Assembly (NCBI RefSeq): GCF_001941965.1
Contig: NZ_MKZO01000023.1
Coordinates: 1-64,000, forward strand
DNA: 64,000 bases
DNA from: Pseudomonas putida
GTDB taxonomy: Bacteria; Pseudomonadota; Gammaproteobacteria; Pseudomonadales; Pseudomonadaceae
Reading direction: 5' to 3'
Shown here in pieces: positions 33,516 through 42,232 of the stretch. Each line of letters begins with the position of its first letter. Position 1 is the first letter of the stretch. The translations under genes were made by a program, and so were the position numbers. The notes under the pieces are model-generated. The model was not told the DNA's origin and did not search any database. It saw only the letters and a list, made by a program, of their open reading frames with translations.

Positions 33516-34205
33516 ATGGCAGTCACATCGGCACCCGAGAAATCGGCCACTCCCATCATCGTCCCGGGCCAGCTCGCGCTGCGCACCATTCATGGCCGCA
33601 ACGGAAAGTTCAATGTTGGCAAGCTCGAATGCCAACTCGGAAAATTCACGATTAAAGACGCGGAGTTGGAGCAATACCCCGAGGGCAAGTATCAAGGGGA
33701 GTTCGTCCTTCGCTACATCTTCCTCAAAGGCTATCCGATCAGCGACGGCAGCATGCGTTTCGAGATGCGCGCCAACCTGGACGGTATGACACTTTTCGGC
33801 ATCGACAAGCTGAGCAAGGCCGAAGCACATAGCTTCGCCCCGCAGGAAGTCGATCCGCTCGATGAAGATCAAGGGACACAGCCTGCGACAACGCCGGCCA
33901 AACCCGCCAAGGCATCCAGGTCCGCCAAACCTGCACCCGTGCAGACGTCCGCGGACCCGCTGGTCGATACCACGCCCTTCGGCGTGGACGCGCCGCCTGC
34001 TGCGGCTGCTGCCCCCGGCAGCACCGAGGATGGCGACGCCGCGCTGTTCGGCCTGTTGTGGCCGCTGGGCGAGTCTGTGAAGCTGGATTCGACCATCGAC
34101 CGCCGCGCCCTGCGCGCCCAGATCGCCCGCCTGGGCGAACTGGGCTACGCGCTGGACTTCAAGACGCAGGAGTGGAGCCGCCAGGCCGAACTGCAACCTG
34201 CGTGA
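33516..34205 (+). CDS. DUF3275 family protein
   Basis: A 229-residue protein. The N-terminal 110 residues match DUF3275: GQLALRTIHGRNGKFNVGKL..., LRYIFLKGYPISDGSMRFEMRANLDGMTLFGID. A Pro/Ala-rich linker (about 125-175) joins a small C-terminal helical domain (LDSTIDRRALRAQIARLGELGYALDF). AAGGAG at about 33505 supports the start at 33516. The family is ICE-associated with unknown role; the N-terminal beta-rich part may bind DNA or RNA, which is a guess. Confidence 0.75.
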   Translation: MAVTSAPEKSATPIIVPGQLALRTIHGRNGKFNVGKLECQLGKFTIKDAELEQYPEGKYQGEFVLRYIFLKGYPISDGSMRFEMRANLDGMTLFGIDKLSKAEAHSFAPQEVDPLDEDQGTQPATTPAKPAKASRSAKPAPVQTSADPLVDTTPFGVDAPPAAAAAPGSTEDGDAALFGLLWPLGESVKLDSTIDRRALRAQIARLGELGYALDFKTQEWSRQAELQPA

Positions 34206-34211
34206 TTGCAG

Positions 34212-34233
34212 ACACCGCATCCGCGGTGTTCTT
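34212..34233 (+). terminator. short hairpin with weak U-tract
   Basis: ACACCGC (34212-34218) pairs with GCGGTGT (34223-34229), then TCTTC. It lies between DUF3275 and the gene at 34300, where more CCCC/GGGG pairing follows. Confidence 0.6.
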
Positions 34234-34299
34234 CATCCACCCGCTGGGGTTCCTTCCCCATGCGGGGGTGGCCTCGGCTTTCTTCTGGAGGTCTCCATC

Positions 34300-34623
34300 A
34301 TGTCCACCATCACTTGCGATACACCCCGTTCCGCGCTGGACGAAACCGCGTGGCGCGCCGTTTGCAAGACGGCCGCCGAGCATGCCCAACGTGGTTGCGG
34401 CCTGTCCTGGGATCACTGGGTCACGCTTTTCAGCTCGGAGATCGACGCGCAAGCCAGTCGATTGCCGGAAAGCCAGCGCGTTCATGCGCTGGAAATCGCG
34501 ACCCAGGAATGGGACTACGCAACACCTGCCGAACGGCAGGAAACCCAGGACTGGCTCGCTGAAAACGGCTGCTGTTCGCATGGGATCACGCTGGGTTGCT
34601 GCCCGGCCGGTTGCGGTTCCTAG
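34300..34623 (+). CDS. small cysteine-tailed hypothetical protein
   Basis: A 107-residue protein, helical for its first 90 residues, that ends in a Cys-rich tail (ENGCCSHGITLGCCPAGCGS). The tail could bind metal or carry disulfides, but no known signature fits. GGAGG precedes the ATG. It lies in a run of short ICE genes each with hairpin-rich leaders. Function unknown. Confidence 0.65.
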   Translation: MSTITCDTPRSALDETAWRAVCKTAAEHAQRGCGLSWDHWVTLFSSEIDAQASRLPESQRVHALEIATQEWDYATPAERQETQDWLAENGCCSHGITLGCCPAGCGS

Positions 34624-34724
34624 CCCGCACTGCATTCCATCGCCGCACACGCGGCATTCCATCACCCGCTGGGGGTTCTTCCCCACGGGGAGGCCTCTGG
34701 CTCTACTTCTTCAGGAGGCCTCTC

Positions 34725-35132
34725 ATGGGCTGGTATTTCTCTCCCCAATCGCGGTCTGAACTGATCGCCGAACTGATCGCACCGCAGGAGACCGAGCGCG
34801 CCAGCGTGAAGGTCATCGCCCACACGCTGCGCGGCAACGTCCTCTGGTCCGTCGCGGAAGTGACGGCCAGGGCCGAAGGCGTGCATCGTGATCTCGCGCC
34901 GGGCCAGTCCCTGCGCTACATCCGCTGCGATCTTCTGGAGCGCAGCGGCAACCAGTGGGGCTACAAGCCGCTGGACGAGTCCATGCACCCGTACTACTAC
35001 TCGTGCCCGCTGTCCTATCTGGACCTCGCACCGGAGCAGTCCGCCGACTGGCGTGCAGGCGTTCGCGCCTACCACGCGCGGCGTCGTACACCCACGGTTG
35101 CCACGGCACCCGCCGCGGCACTATTGGCCTGA
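34725..35132 (+). CDS. hypothetical ICE protein (MGWYFSPQSR type)
   Basis: A 135-residue soluble protein, beginning MGWYFSPQSRSELIAEL and continuing with a beta-rich core (SVKVIAHTLRGNVLWSVAEVT, QSLRYIRCDLLERSGNQWGYKPLDES) and MHPYYYSCPLSYLDLAP. Small DUF6927-like proteins on conjugative elements start similarly; that match is from memory. Function is unknown. AGGAGG precedes the ATG at 34725; the next gene starts 16 bp after its stop. Confidence 0.65.
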   Translation: MGWYFSPQSRSELIAELIAPQETERASVKVIAHTLRGNVLWSVAEVTARAEGVHRDLAPGQSLRYIRCDLLERSGNQWGYKPLDESMHPYYYSCPLSYLDLAPEQSADWRAGVRAYHARRRTPTVATAPAAALLA

Positions 35133-35148
35133 GCCAGGAGGAACCAAC

Positions 35149-35409
35149 ATGGACCCGATCCTGGCTGCGCTCCCCGCCTCGCTGTTAAAGCTCGTTGAAG
35201 GCAGTTTGTCCAACGACGAAGTTTCCTCCGACGAGGAAATGCTGGCGTACTTCATCGACAACGGCCTCACCGAGGAGCAGGCACGGCAGGCGCTGACCTA
35301 TCGCGACCAGTACCTCAACAACATCTACCTGGACGGCTTCACGCCGATCACCGCGGTGGACGAGGCGCTTCACTTCAACCCGCACACCCGGCAGTTCGAG
35401 CCGGACTGA
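35149..35409 (+). CDS. small acidic hypothetical protein
   Basis: An 86-residue, very acidic helical protein (many Asp/Glu, with NDEVSSDEEMLAYFIDNGLTEEQARQAL). Highly acidic small proteins on conjugative elements sometimes mimic DNA (as ArdA and similar anti-restriction proteins do), but this one has no diagnostic motif, so that is speculation. It follows the gene at 34725 closely (16 bp) with AGGAGG upstream. Confidence 0.65.
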   Translation: MDPILAALPASLLKLVEGSLSNDEVSSDEEMLAYFIDNGLTEEQARQALTYRDQYLNNIYLDGFTPITAVDEALHFNPHTRQFEPD

Positions 35410-35487
35410 GCGGTTTTCTTCCACCCCCCCCGGGGCAGTACCTGCCCCGACGGGCGGTGCTGTTCCCGCTCATCCGAGGACACCACC

Positions 35488-36135
35488 ATGCCCGCAAACA
35501 CTTCTTCCACGCTGTACCGCATCGACGAATGCCCGGACGTGATGGCCGACGCCTGCGTTGGCGATGACCAGGGCAACCTGATCTTCCTGTCCATCTGGGC
35601 ACGCGACACCGCCGTCCAGCAATTCCTCGCTCGCCTGACCCTCGGGCGCGACGAGCAGGGACTGGACCAGTTCCACGTCATCACCGACCAGGGCGGCAGC
35701 GTCCCGGTGTTCATCGGCAACGTCGATCGCCTGGAAAAGCGCATGACCCGCGCCTACCGGCGAACGCTGTTCGGTTCGCTGTCCAACGTGTGGCTGTTCG
35801 ACCGGCGCTGCGTCAAGCCCGACAAGGCCAACGCCAGCGCATTGGCACTGCTGCCGCGCGACAGCGCCCACCGGCTTGACCGCCTGTGGATGCTGGTGCG
35901 GGACACCTGCCCGTTGCCGCTACTCGACCACTGGCGCGAGACCGTGCTGGAACTGCTGCAAAGCCGCGAGATGCTGGCCCGCCTTCCGTTCGCCCTCGGG
36001 CCGCTGGAAGGCCATCGGCTCGCCATCGACGTGCCGGCGCTGACCCTGGCGCTGGGCTCCCTGATCCGCAGTGACGCGCTCACCGCCTATCCCTATCCGA
36101 CCAAGATTTGGACGCCGGAAGCGGTAGCGGCTTGA
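35488..36135 (+). CDS. hypothetical ICE protein
   Basis: A 215-residue soluble protein of unknown function. The N-terminal 100 residues are beta-rich (NLIFLSIWARDTAVQQFLARLTLG; FHVITDQGGSVPVFIGNVDRLEKRM), and the C-terminal half is helical and repeats LDRLWMLVRD/LDHWRETVLELLQ. It is closed by a small hairpin after the stop and precedes the DUF6094 methyltransferase by 62 bp, which suggests co-transcription. The overlap in gap size is typical of this block. Confidence 0.68.
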   Translation: MPANTSSTLYRIDECPDVMADACVGDDQGNLIFLSIWARDTAVQQFLARLTLGRDEQGLDQFHVITDQGGSVPVFIGNVDRLEKRMTRAYRRTLFGSLSNVWLFDRRCVKPDKANASALALLPRDSAHRLDRLWMLVRDTCPLPLLDHWRETVLELLQSREMLARLPFALGPLEGHRLAIDVPALTLALGSLIRSDALTAYPYPTKIWTPEAVAA

Positions 36136-36197
36136 CCCCCTCGGAGGCACGTCTCGGCGTGCTTCCGTCTTTCATCCCCGCCAACCAGGAGACTTCC

Positions 36198-37307
36198 ATG
36201 GCCCTCATGTTCCCGCGGCTCGCCCGCAATTTCGCCAAGAACGGGTACTACCCGACCGACGAACCCACGCTCGAAAGAGCCCTCAACGCACTGATGCCCA
36301 GCGACGGGCCGATGTGCATCCTTGATCCCTGCGCCGGCGAAGGCGTGGCGATCGCCGAAGCCGCCTATGCCCTCGGGCGTGACCAGGCCAAGGCATTCGC
36401 GGTCGAGTTCGACGCGGAGCGGGCACGCCATGCCCGAGGCTTGGTCGATCACTGCCTGCACGCGGACCTGATGGACACGATGGTCTCCAAACAGTCCTTC
36501 GGGTTGCTCTGGCTCAACCCGCCGTATGGCGACCTGTCCAAGGACGTCAACGGCAACATCGGCTATCAAGGTCAGGGACGTGCCCGCCTCGAAAAGCTGT
36601 TCTATCAGCGTTCGCTGTCGCTGCTGCAGTACGGCGGCATGCTGGTCTTCATCGTCCCCGGCTACGTGCTCGACGCGGAGCTGGTTGGTTGGCTGACACG
36701 CCACTACACCGATCTGCGGATCTACCGAGCGGTGGAAACGCAGTTCAAGCAGGTGGTGATCTTTGGCCGAAGGGTGCGCCAGCGCGAGCAGGCCCCCGAT
36801 GGCGTCAAGGCCGTGCGCAACTTGCTGCTGCAGGTTGGGCTTGGCGAAGTCGAAGCCGAGGAACTGCCGAGCGAATGGCCGTTCCTGCCGTACATCGTCC
36901 CCGCCAGTCCGGTCGAGCCGGAGCATTTCTTCCGCGTGACGATGGAGCCGGAGCAGTTCGCCGATGAGGTCGGTCGGCTGCAAGGCCTCTGGCCGTCGCT
37001 GGACACGCACCTGGGGGCCGCGCAGCAGTCGCTGCGTCCACCGGCGCGAGCCTTGTCCCACTGGCATCTCGCCCTGGCCTTGGCAGCGGGCGCGATCTCC
37101 GGCGTTGTGCGCTCCCAGACGGGGCGCGTGCTCGTCGTCAAAGGTGACACCCACAAGGACAAAACGCTCCAGCGGGAATTCACCGAACGCGAAGACGGCT
37201 CCATCGCCGAGACCCGCATCCTCACCGACAAGTTTGTGCCCGTCATCCGCGCGTGGGACATGACGCCTGGCTCCGCGACACGGGGCGAGGTGTTGACCAT
37301 CCGCTGA
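36198..37307 (+). CDS. DUF6094 N6-adenine-type methyltransferase
   Basis: A 369-residue class I SAM-dependent methyltransferase. Motif I is ILDPCAGEGVAIAEA (near residue 43) and motif IV is LLWLNPPYGDL (NPPY near 108), the N6-adenine/glutamine methyltransferase signature. The N-terminal layout (LARNFAKNGYYPTDEPTLERAL) fits the DUF6094 family of ICE and phage methyltransferases. No target-recognition domain is evident. It may modify DNA to evade host restriction. The start at 36198 has CAGGAG upstream. Confidence 0.85.
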   Translation: MALMFPRLARNFAKNGYYPTDEPTLERALNALMPSDGPMCILDPCAGEGVAIAEAAYALGRDQAKAFAVEFDAERARHARGLVDHCLHADLMDTMVSKQSFGLLWLNPPYGDLSKDVNGNIGYQGQGRARLEKLFYQRSLSLLQYGGMLVFIVPGYVLDAELVGWLTRHYTDLRIYRAVETQFKQVVIFGRRVRQREQAPDGVKAVRNLLLQVGLGEVEAEELPSEWPFLPYIVPASPVEPEHFFRVTMEPEQFADEVGRLQGLWPSLDTHLGAAQQSLRPPARALSHWHLALALAAGAISGVVRSQTGRVLVVKGDTHKDKTLQREFTEREDGSIAETRILTDKFVPVIRAWDMTPGSATRGEVLTIR

Positions 37308-37357
37308 TCCACCGGACGCGCTGCCGTCCTGCTGTACCACATCGAAGGAGAAACACC

Positions 37358-37678
37358 ATGTTCCCGAATCCGTTCAAGCGGCCAGCGCCGCACAAGCAAC
37401 CGTTGTTCGCACCGAGTACGTTGAAGTTGAGCGAGAAGGTGCATTGGCTGGCCCGAAGAGGCCTGATCGACCCCTTAGCCTATGTCCAGCGCCATGTGCG
37501 CGGGGACTGGGGCGAGATCGATGAGGCCACACGCCAAGCCAACGACGTGGCGATCCAACAGGACAACCTGATGATCTCGCAGTTCAGGATCACGCCGGAC
37601 CTGGCGCTAATCGTCAAGACCAGCGAGGACCACCAGACCACGGTGATCCAGCTTCCCGAAGAGCGGGACCTGATCTGA
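37358..37678 (+). CDS. small ICE protein, paralogue A
   Basis: A 106-residue soluble protein starting at 37358 with GAAGGAG upstream. It is related to the next gene: both have a Leu-rich segment, then Q/RRHxRGDWGxx, then ISQFRITPDLALIVKTSEDHQTTVIQLP or the equivalent. Function unknown. The pair probably arose by local duplication. Confidence 0.68.
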   Translation: MFPNPFKRPAPHKQPLFAPSTLKLSEKVHWLARRGLIDPLAYVQRHVRGDWGEIDEATRQANDVAIQQDNLMISQFRITPDLALIVKTSEDHQTTVIQLPEERDLI

Positions 37679-37768
37679 CGTCCCCACATCGTCATCCTCA
37701 TTCTCCTGACGGAGCCACTTCACTCCGGCAGGGGTGTCGTGGCTCAATGACTCATCAAGGAGGAGCCC

Positions 37769-38074
37769 ATGGCATCACATCGCATCGAAACCTACTGTCA
37801 GAACCTGGCGTTCCCCATCGGGGCGCTTATCTTCAGCAAAGGCATTGACCGCCTGGTCCGCTCGGGTCGCCTCGACCCGATCCCGTACTTCAGGCGCCAC
37901 ACCCGTGGCGACTGGGGCGACGTCAACGTCCAGCAATGGCAGGCCAACAGCACCGCGCTTCAATCAGGCGCATCGCTGGCATCGCACTACGTGATCCATC
38001 CGGGGCTGGCCATTCGCATCGTTACCGACGCGGAGCGCCACGCCACCGTCATCGTTCTGCCGTCCGAGGACTGA
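37769..38074 (+). CDS. small ICE protein, paralogue B
   Basis: A 101-residue soluble protein, paralogous to the gene at 37358 (shared RGDWGxV/I core and VIHPGLAIRIVTDAERHATVIVLP). CAAGGAGGAG upstream gives a strong ribosome site. It is followed by a hairpin that ends 12 bp before the SNF2 helicase. Function unknown. Confidence 0.68.
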   Translation: MASHRIETYCQNLAFPIGALIFSKGIDRLVRSGRLDPIPYFRRHTRGDWGDVNVQQWQANSTALQSGASLASHYVIHPGLAIRIVTDAERHATVIVLPSED

Positions 38075-38150
38075 GCACGGTTCAGCCGCTGGCCACCCAG
38101 GCCAGCACCTTCAACCACCGTCGGCCACGCGTCGATTTACTTCCCACCAC

Positions 38151-38198
38151 GGGGCATGCCACTGCCCCGCTGGGGGTGGTGCATGCCCCTTTTTCTTT
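38151..38198 (+). terminator. terminator-like hairpin directly before the SNF2 gene
   Basis: GGGGCATGC (38151-38159) pairs with GCATGCCCC (38181-38189) around a 21-nt loop with its own stem; TTTTTCTTT follows. Only 11 bp lie between the T-run and the ATG at 38210, so the hairpin is in the helicase gene's leader. Confidence 0.82.
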
Positions 38199-38209
38199 GG
38201 AGCATCACC

Positions 38210-40489
38210 ATGTCCCTCGATCTCGAAACCAATGCCGCTGAAGCCGCGCCCGTACAGGGCGAACTGCTCGACGCGGAATCTTCCCCTCTGACCCTGAGCC
38301 TTCAGGATTTCGTCGGCGAGTTCGGCGACGAACTGCTCGACGCCCTCAACAGCGCCAACCCGCCGGTCTATACCGGCCAACCGCAAGCACATCGCCAGCT
38401 CATCGTCGCCAGCCTCAAGCGCAAGCTGTTCCAGGCCCAGGCCGAAGTCGTCCACGCCGCCGCGGAGCTGCTGATTGACCGTGGCGAGCGCGCCGCGATC
38501 GTCAATGGCGAGATGGGCTGCGGCAAGACGACCGTCGGCATCGCCACGGCCGCTGTGCTCAACGCCGAAGGCTACCGCCGGACCTTGGTTCTCTCGCCCC
38601 CGCACCTTGTTTACAAGTGGCGGCGCGAGATCCAGGAGACAGTAGCGGGCGCGAAGGTCTGGGTGCTCAACGGCCCCGATACCTTGGTCAAGCTCATCAA
38701 GCTGCGCGAGCAGTTGGGTGTGCAGCCGACCGGCCAGGAGTTCTTTGTCCTGGGGCGCGTCAGGATGCGGATGGGGTTCCACTGGAAGCCTGTCTTCACC
38801 CAGCGGCGCACCCGCCACGGCGACGTGGCGGCCTGCCCGGACTGCGGCACGGTCATCACCGACCTCGACGGCGAGCCGGTCAACCCGGTCGCGCTCGAAG
38901 CCGAGGAGTACCGCAGGAAGTGCAGCCATTGCGCAGCGCCCCTGTGGACGCTGATCCGCCCACGCAGCCTGTCCGGCAGCGACCAGTCCTCGGCCGTGCT
39001 GAAAGCCTTGAAGCGCATCCCGACCATCGGGGCAGTCACCGCGCAGAAGCTGATGCAGAAGTTCGGAGACGGCTTCCTGGCCTCGATGCTCGGCGACAAC
39101 ATCCATGAGTTCATCAACCTCATGGACGGCAACGGCGAGCTGGTGTTTTCCGACCGTCAGGCCACCCGCATGGAACGTGCGATGGCCAACATGGAGTTCG
39201 GCTTTGGCGAAGGCGGCTACCAGCCGTCCGAGTTCATCAAACGCTACCTGCCGCAAGGCACGTTCGACCTGCTCATCGCCGATGAGGCGCACGAGTACAA
39301 GAACGGCGGCAGTGCCCAAGGCCAGGCCATGGGCGTGCTGGCAGCGAAGGCTCGCAAGACCTTGCTGCTGACTGGCACGCTGATGGGCGGCTACGGGGAC
39401 GACCTGTTCTACCTGCTGTTCCGAGCCCTTCCGGGGCGGATGATCGAAGACGGCTACCGCCCGACCACGAGCGGCAGCATGACCTCGGCCGCGATGGCGT
39501 TCATGCGCGATCACGGGGTCTTGAAGGACATCTACTCCGAGAGCACCGGCACGGCGCACAAGACGGCCAAGGGCACCAAGGTATCGGTGCGCACGGTCAA
39601 GGCCCCGGGCTTCGGCCCCAAGGGCGTCTTGCGCTGCATCCTGCCGTTCACGATCTTCCTCAAGCTCAAGGACATCGGCGGCAACATCCTGCCGCCGTAT
39701 GACGAGGAGTTCCGCGAAGTCGCGATGGACACGGCGCAAGCCGCGGCCTACCGCGATCTGGCGGGTCGGCTGACCGCGGAGCTGAAACAGGCTCTTGCAC
39801 GACGCGATACGACCTTGCTGGGTGTGGTGCTCAACGTGCTACTGGCCTGGCCAGATTGCTGCTTCCGGTCGGAGACCGTGGTGCATCCGCGCACGCGCAA
39901 CACCTTGGCGTTCGTCCCGGCTCAGTTCAACGAGTTCGAGATCAGCCCCAAGGAGCGTGAGCTGATCGACATCTGCAAAGAGGAGAAGGCGCAGGGCCGC
40001 AAGGTGCTGGCCTACACGGTCTATACCGGCACGCGCGACACGACCAGCCGGTTGAAGGTGCTGCTGGAGCAGGAAGGCTTCAAGGTGGCGGTGCTGCGCG
40101 CAAGCGTGGATGCCAGCCGCCGCGAGGACTGGATCGCCGAACAACTGGACCGTGGCATCGATGTGCTCATCACCAACCCCGAGCTGGTTAAAACGGGACT
40201 GGACCTGTTGGAGTTTCCGACGATCGTGTTCATGCAGTCGGGCTACAACGTGTACTCGCTGCAGCAGGCGGCACGCCGCTCCTGGCGCATCGGGCAGAAG
40301 CAACCCGTGCGCGTGATCTACCTTGGCTACGCCGGCTCCTCGCAGATGACCTGCCTCGAACTGATGGCCAAGAAGATCATGGTCTCGCAGTCCACCTCGG
40401 GCGACGTGCCCGAATCAGGGTTGGACGTCCTGAACCAGGATGGTGATTCGGTCGAGGTCGCACTGGCCCGGCAACTGGTCGCCGCCTGA
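38210..40489 (+). CDS. SNF2-family helicase-like ATPase
   Basis: A 759-residue superfamily-2 ATPase of the SNF2/Rad54-like type. Walker A is GEMGCGKTT (near residue 100), the Walker B box is DEAH (LLIADEAHEYKNG, near 358), and motif VI is QQAARRSWRIGQKQPVRVIYLG. A zinc-ribbon-like insertion (CPDCGTVI ... CSHCAAPL) lies between about 208 and 245. The start at 38210 follows a U-rich stretch and GGAG. Such ICE helicases are common in this family; roles in transcription or DNA remodelling, or in anti-defence, are possible, and the substrate is unknown. Confidence 0.85.
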   Translation: MSLDLETNAAEAAPVQGELLDAESSPLTLSLQDFVGEFGDELLDALNSANPPVYTGQPQAHRQLIVASLKRKLFQAQAEVVHAAAELLIDRGERAAIVNGEMGCGKTTVGIATAAVLNAEGYRRTLVLSPPHLVYKWRREIQETVAGAKVWVLNGPDTLVKLIKLREQLGVQPTGQEFFVLGRVRMRMGFHWKPVFTQRRTRHGDVAACPDCGTVITDLDGEPVNPVALEAEEYRRKCSHCAAPLWTLIRPRSLSGSDQSSAVLKALKRIPTIGAVTAQKLMQKFGDGFLASMLGDNIHEFINLMDGNGELVFSDRQATRMERAMANMEFGFGEGGYQPSEFIKRYLPQGTFDLLIADEAHEYKNGGSAQGQAMGVLAAKARKTLLLTGTLMGGYGDDLFYLLFRALPGRMIEDGYRPTTSGSMTSAAMAFMRDHGVLKDIYSESTGTAHKTAKGTKVSVRTVKAPGFGPKGVLRCILPFTIFLKLKDIGGNILPPYDEEFREVAMDTAQAAAYRDLAGRLTAELKQALARRDTTLLGVVLNVLLAWPDCCFRSETVVHPRTRNTLAFVPAQFNEFEISPKERELIDICKEEKAQGRKVLAYTVYTGTRDTTSRLKVLLEQEGFKVAVLRASVDASRREDWIAEQLDRGIDVLITNPELVKTGLDLLEFPTIVFMQSGYNVYSLQQAARRSWRIGQKQPVRVIYLGYAGSSQMTCLELMAKKIMVSQSTSGDVPESGLDVLNQDGDSVEVALARQLVAA

Positions 40490-40541
40490 TCCCCACGCCA
40501 ACGCTGGCCTAACGCCGCCGGCTTTCCGCTGTTCCCACCTT

Positions 40542-40585
40542 GCAGCCACGTCCACGGTCTCCGTGGGCGTGGCTGCGCTTTTTCG
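40542..40585 (+). terminator. terminator-like hairpin before the gene at 40603
   Basis: GCAGCCACG (40542-40550) pairs with CGTGGCTGC (40568-40576), with an inner CCACGG/CCGTGG stem; GCTTTTTC follows. Only about 17 bp separate it from the ATG at 40603. Confidence 0.85.
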
Positions 40586-40602
40586 ATCCCAAGGAGATTT
40601 CC

Positions 40603-41472
40603 ATGAACACCAATACCCAAGCAACGACCAAAGTCGTCAGTGCTCGCCTCACGCTGGACGTGACTTACCTGCTCAACGGCGAGGCCGAATCGGAAATGCT
40701 GGCACGGCTGCGCAGCATGTGCGAATACGCCATCGATGAGGGTCTGCTGACCGGCGAGACCGCCGCGGAAGTGGATAAGTGGTCGATCGATGTGTCCGAG
40801 CAGCCCTCGGAAGCTGAGAGTGACACCCTGGTAACCGAGATCGCCTCCTTCATGCGGCAGCGCATCGAAGACGGCAATCTGAACGCTGAAGACATCCCCG
40901 TGCGCCTGGCGCGCTACGGCCTGATGGCTCCCGAGGCATTCGCCGACGAGATGCGCGAGCGCATGGGTATGGCCGACGAAGAACCCGAGAGTCAGGCTGT
41001 CATCCCTCCGACCGAGCCTGCTGAAGGCGGCGAGATCGAGATGCAAGTCGCTGTCGCCTGCGTCGATGCTTCCGGCACCCCCAACATGCCGGTCTTCAAG
41101 GTCAGAACCACCCAGGAGGAATACGACCAGGGTGCCCACTACCACAAAGCCAAGGATCTGGCCGAAGAAGCCCGGTACGAAGGGCCGTTCGTCTGCTTCG
41201 ACGCTGCCGAATATGGCCCCATCCTGTCGGCCGCCCGCGAACTGGGTCTTGTCCCGCAGGTCGTCGTGGTCGATATGACCGACGGCCAGATCCACTCCAT
41301 CCGCTGCGACACCGGCGAGATCAAAGTCGTCTGCTACGACACCAGCGATACCGACGAGTACTCGGTGGCGATGGCGGACCGGCCGCTCGGCGAGAACGGC
41401 CAACTCGTGCGCTGCTGGGCGCATGCCCAACTGGCACAGGTCGATCCTGGCCTGAAGCTGGCTCGGGGTTGA
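40603..41472 (+). CDS. hypothetical ICE protein
   Basis: A 289-residue acidic soluble protein. Residues 1-125 are helical (LDVTYLLNGEAESEMLARLRSMCEYAIDEGLLTGETAAEV), then a Glu/Pro-rich linker, and a C-terminal alpha/beta part (about 150-280) with VAVACVDASGTPNMPVFKVRTTQEEYDQG. AAGGAG precedes the ATG. I recognise no catalytic motif. It ends the unknown block; a UUCG-loop terminator follows. Confidence 0.68.
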   Translation: MNTNTQATTKVVSARLTLDVTYLLNGEAESEMLARLRSMCEYAIDEGLLTGETAAEVDKWSIDVSEQPSEAESDTLVTEIASFMRQRIEDGNLNAEDIPVRLARYGLMAPEAFADEMRERMGMADEEPESQAVIPPTEPAEGGEIEMQVAVACVDASGTPNMPVFKVRTTQEEYDQGAHYHKAKDLAEEARYEGPFVCFDAAEYGPILSAARELGLVPQVVVVDMTDGQIHSIRCDTGEIKVVCYDTSDTDEYSVAMADRPLGENGQLVRCWAHAQLAQVDPGLKLARG

Positions 41473-41501
41473 TTCGGCAGGGTCCGACCTGCGCTCTCAT
41501 T

Positions 41502-41526
41502 GGCCCCTTCGGGGGCCTTTTTCTTT
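41502..41526 (+). terminator. intrinsic terminator with UUCG loop
   Basis: GGCCCC (41502-41507) and GGGGCC (41512-41517) close a TTCG tetraloop and are followed by TTTTTCTTT. It separates the unknown block from the first transfer operon. Confidence 0.92.
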
Positions 41527-41566
41527 GGAGGGAGGCTGTCGGAAAATCGGACGGGGCGTGATTCGC

Positions 41567-41574
41567 ATTGTTTG
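41567..41574 (+). promoter_or_regulatory. ATTGTTTG element, operon 1
   Basis: ATTGTTTG, preceded by CGC, begins 66 nt before the start of the first transfer operon. The same octamer begins 69 and 68 nt before the other two operons (47703 and 57034). Confidence 0.5.
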
Positions 41575-41632
41575 CTGCCGCGCACGACCCCAGCGGCGAT
41601 GGTGAGGGCTCGATGTTTCAGGACGCCGAGCT

Positions 41633-42232
41633 ATGTGCCCCTCTCCACCCTGGTTTCACCATCCCGAACGCCGCCTGCTGACGGGATTTCTCGGCCTGCT
41701 TTGGTCGGTACTGGCTGGCGGCTGCGCGACAACGACTGCGCCGCACGCACCCGATGCCTTCGAGGAAGTCTCGACCGCGCCCGAACCCGAAGCGCCCGAG
41801 TACATCCCCGTTGTGCGCTATGGGCGCTACACGTTGGTCGAGCTGGCCCCCACGGCGGCGCAGCGCGACCTGCTGTTGCAGACCATCGATGTTTCGATGC
41901 CGGCGGATGCCCGCGTCACGGTCGGCGATGGGCTGCGGCACGTGCTCAAGCGCAGCGGCTACAGCCTGTGTCAAACGGCACATGCCGTGATCGAGTTGTA
42001 TGCGCTGCCGCTGCCGGCGGCGCACCTGCATCTCGGTCCCATGACCTTGCGCGACGCGCTGATCACCCTAGCTGGTCCGGCCTGGGAACTGCACGCGGAT
42101 GACCGCGCACGACAAATTTGCTTCGAGCGGCCCGGCGACAGCATGGCCGTCGAATCCATGCCTGAACCGGCCGCCGCCGATGCGGTGCAGACCTTCCCAC
42201 TGATGCCCTCCATTCCAGGCGGCCAGCCATGA
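41633..42232 (+). CDS. PilL-type transfer lipoprotein (TIGR03748)
   Basis: A 199-residue lipoprotein. The signal peptide ends in a lipobox (SVLAGGC), and the mature part carries the PilL-N-like domain (YIPVVRYGRYTLVELAPTAAQRDLLLQTIDVSMP...GDGLRHVLKRSGYSLC) seen at the start of PFGI-1-class transfer regions. It heads the first transfer operon and overlaps the next gene by 4 bp. It probably sits in the outer or inner membrane as part of the mating channel. Confidence 0.82.
   Translation: MCPSPPWFHHPERRLLTGFLGLLWSVLAGGCATTTAPHAPDAFEEVSTAPEPEAPEYIPVVRYGRYTLVELAPTAAQRDLLLQTIDVSMPADARVTVGDGLRHVLKRSGYSLCQTAHAVIELYALPLPAAHLHLGPMTLRDALITLAGPAWELHADDRARQICFERPGDSMAVESMPEPAAADAVQTFPLMPSIPGGQP

Noticed and set aside
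38090..38140. Possible sixth radC-type leader before the SNF2 gene
   Set aside because: There is a CTGGCC-type hairpin and ACCTTCAA, but the P1-P2-P3 order and pairing are not met.
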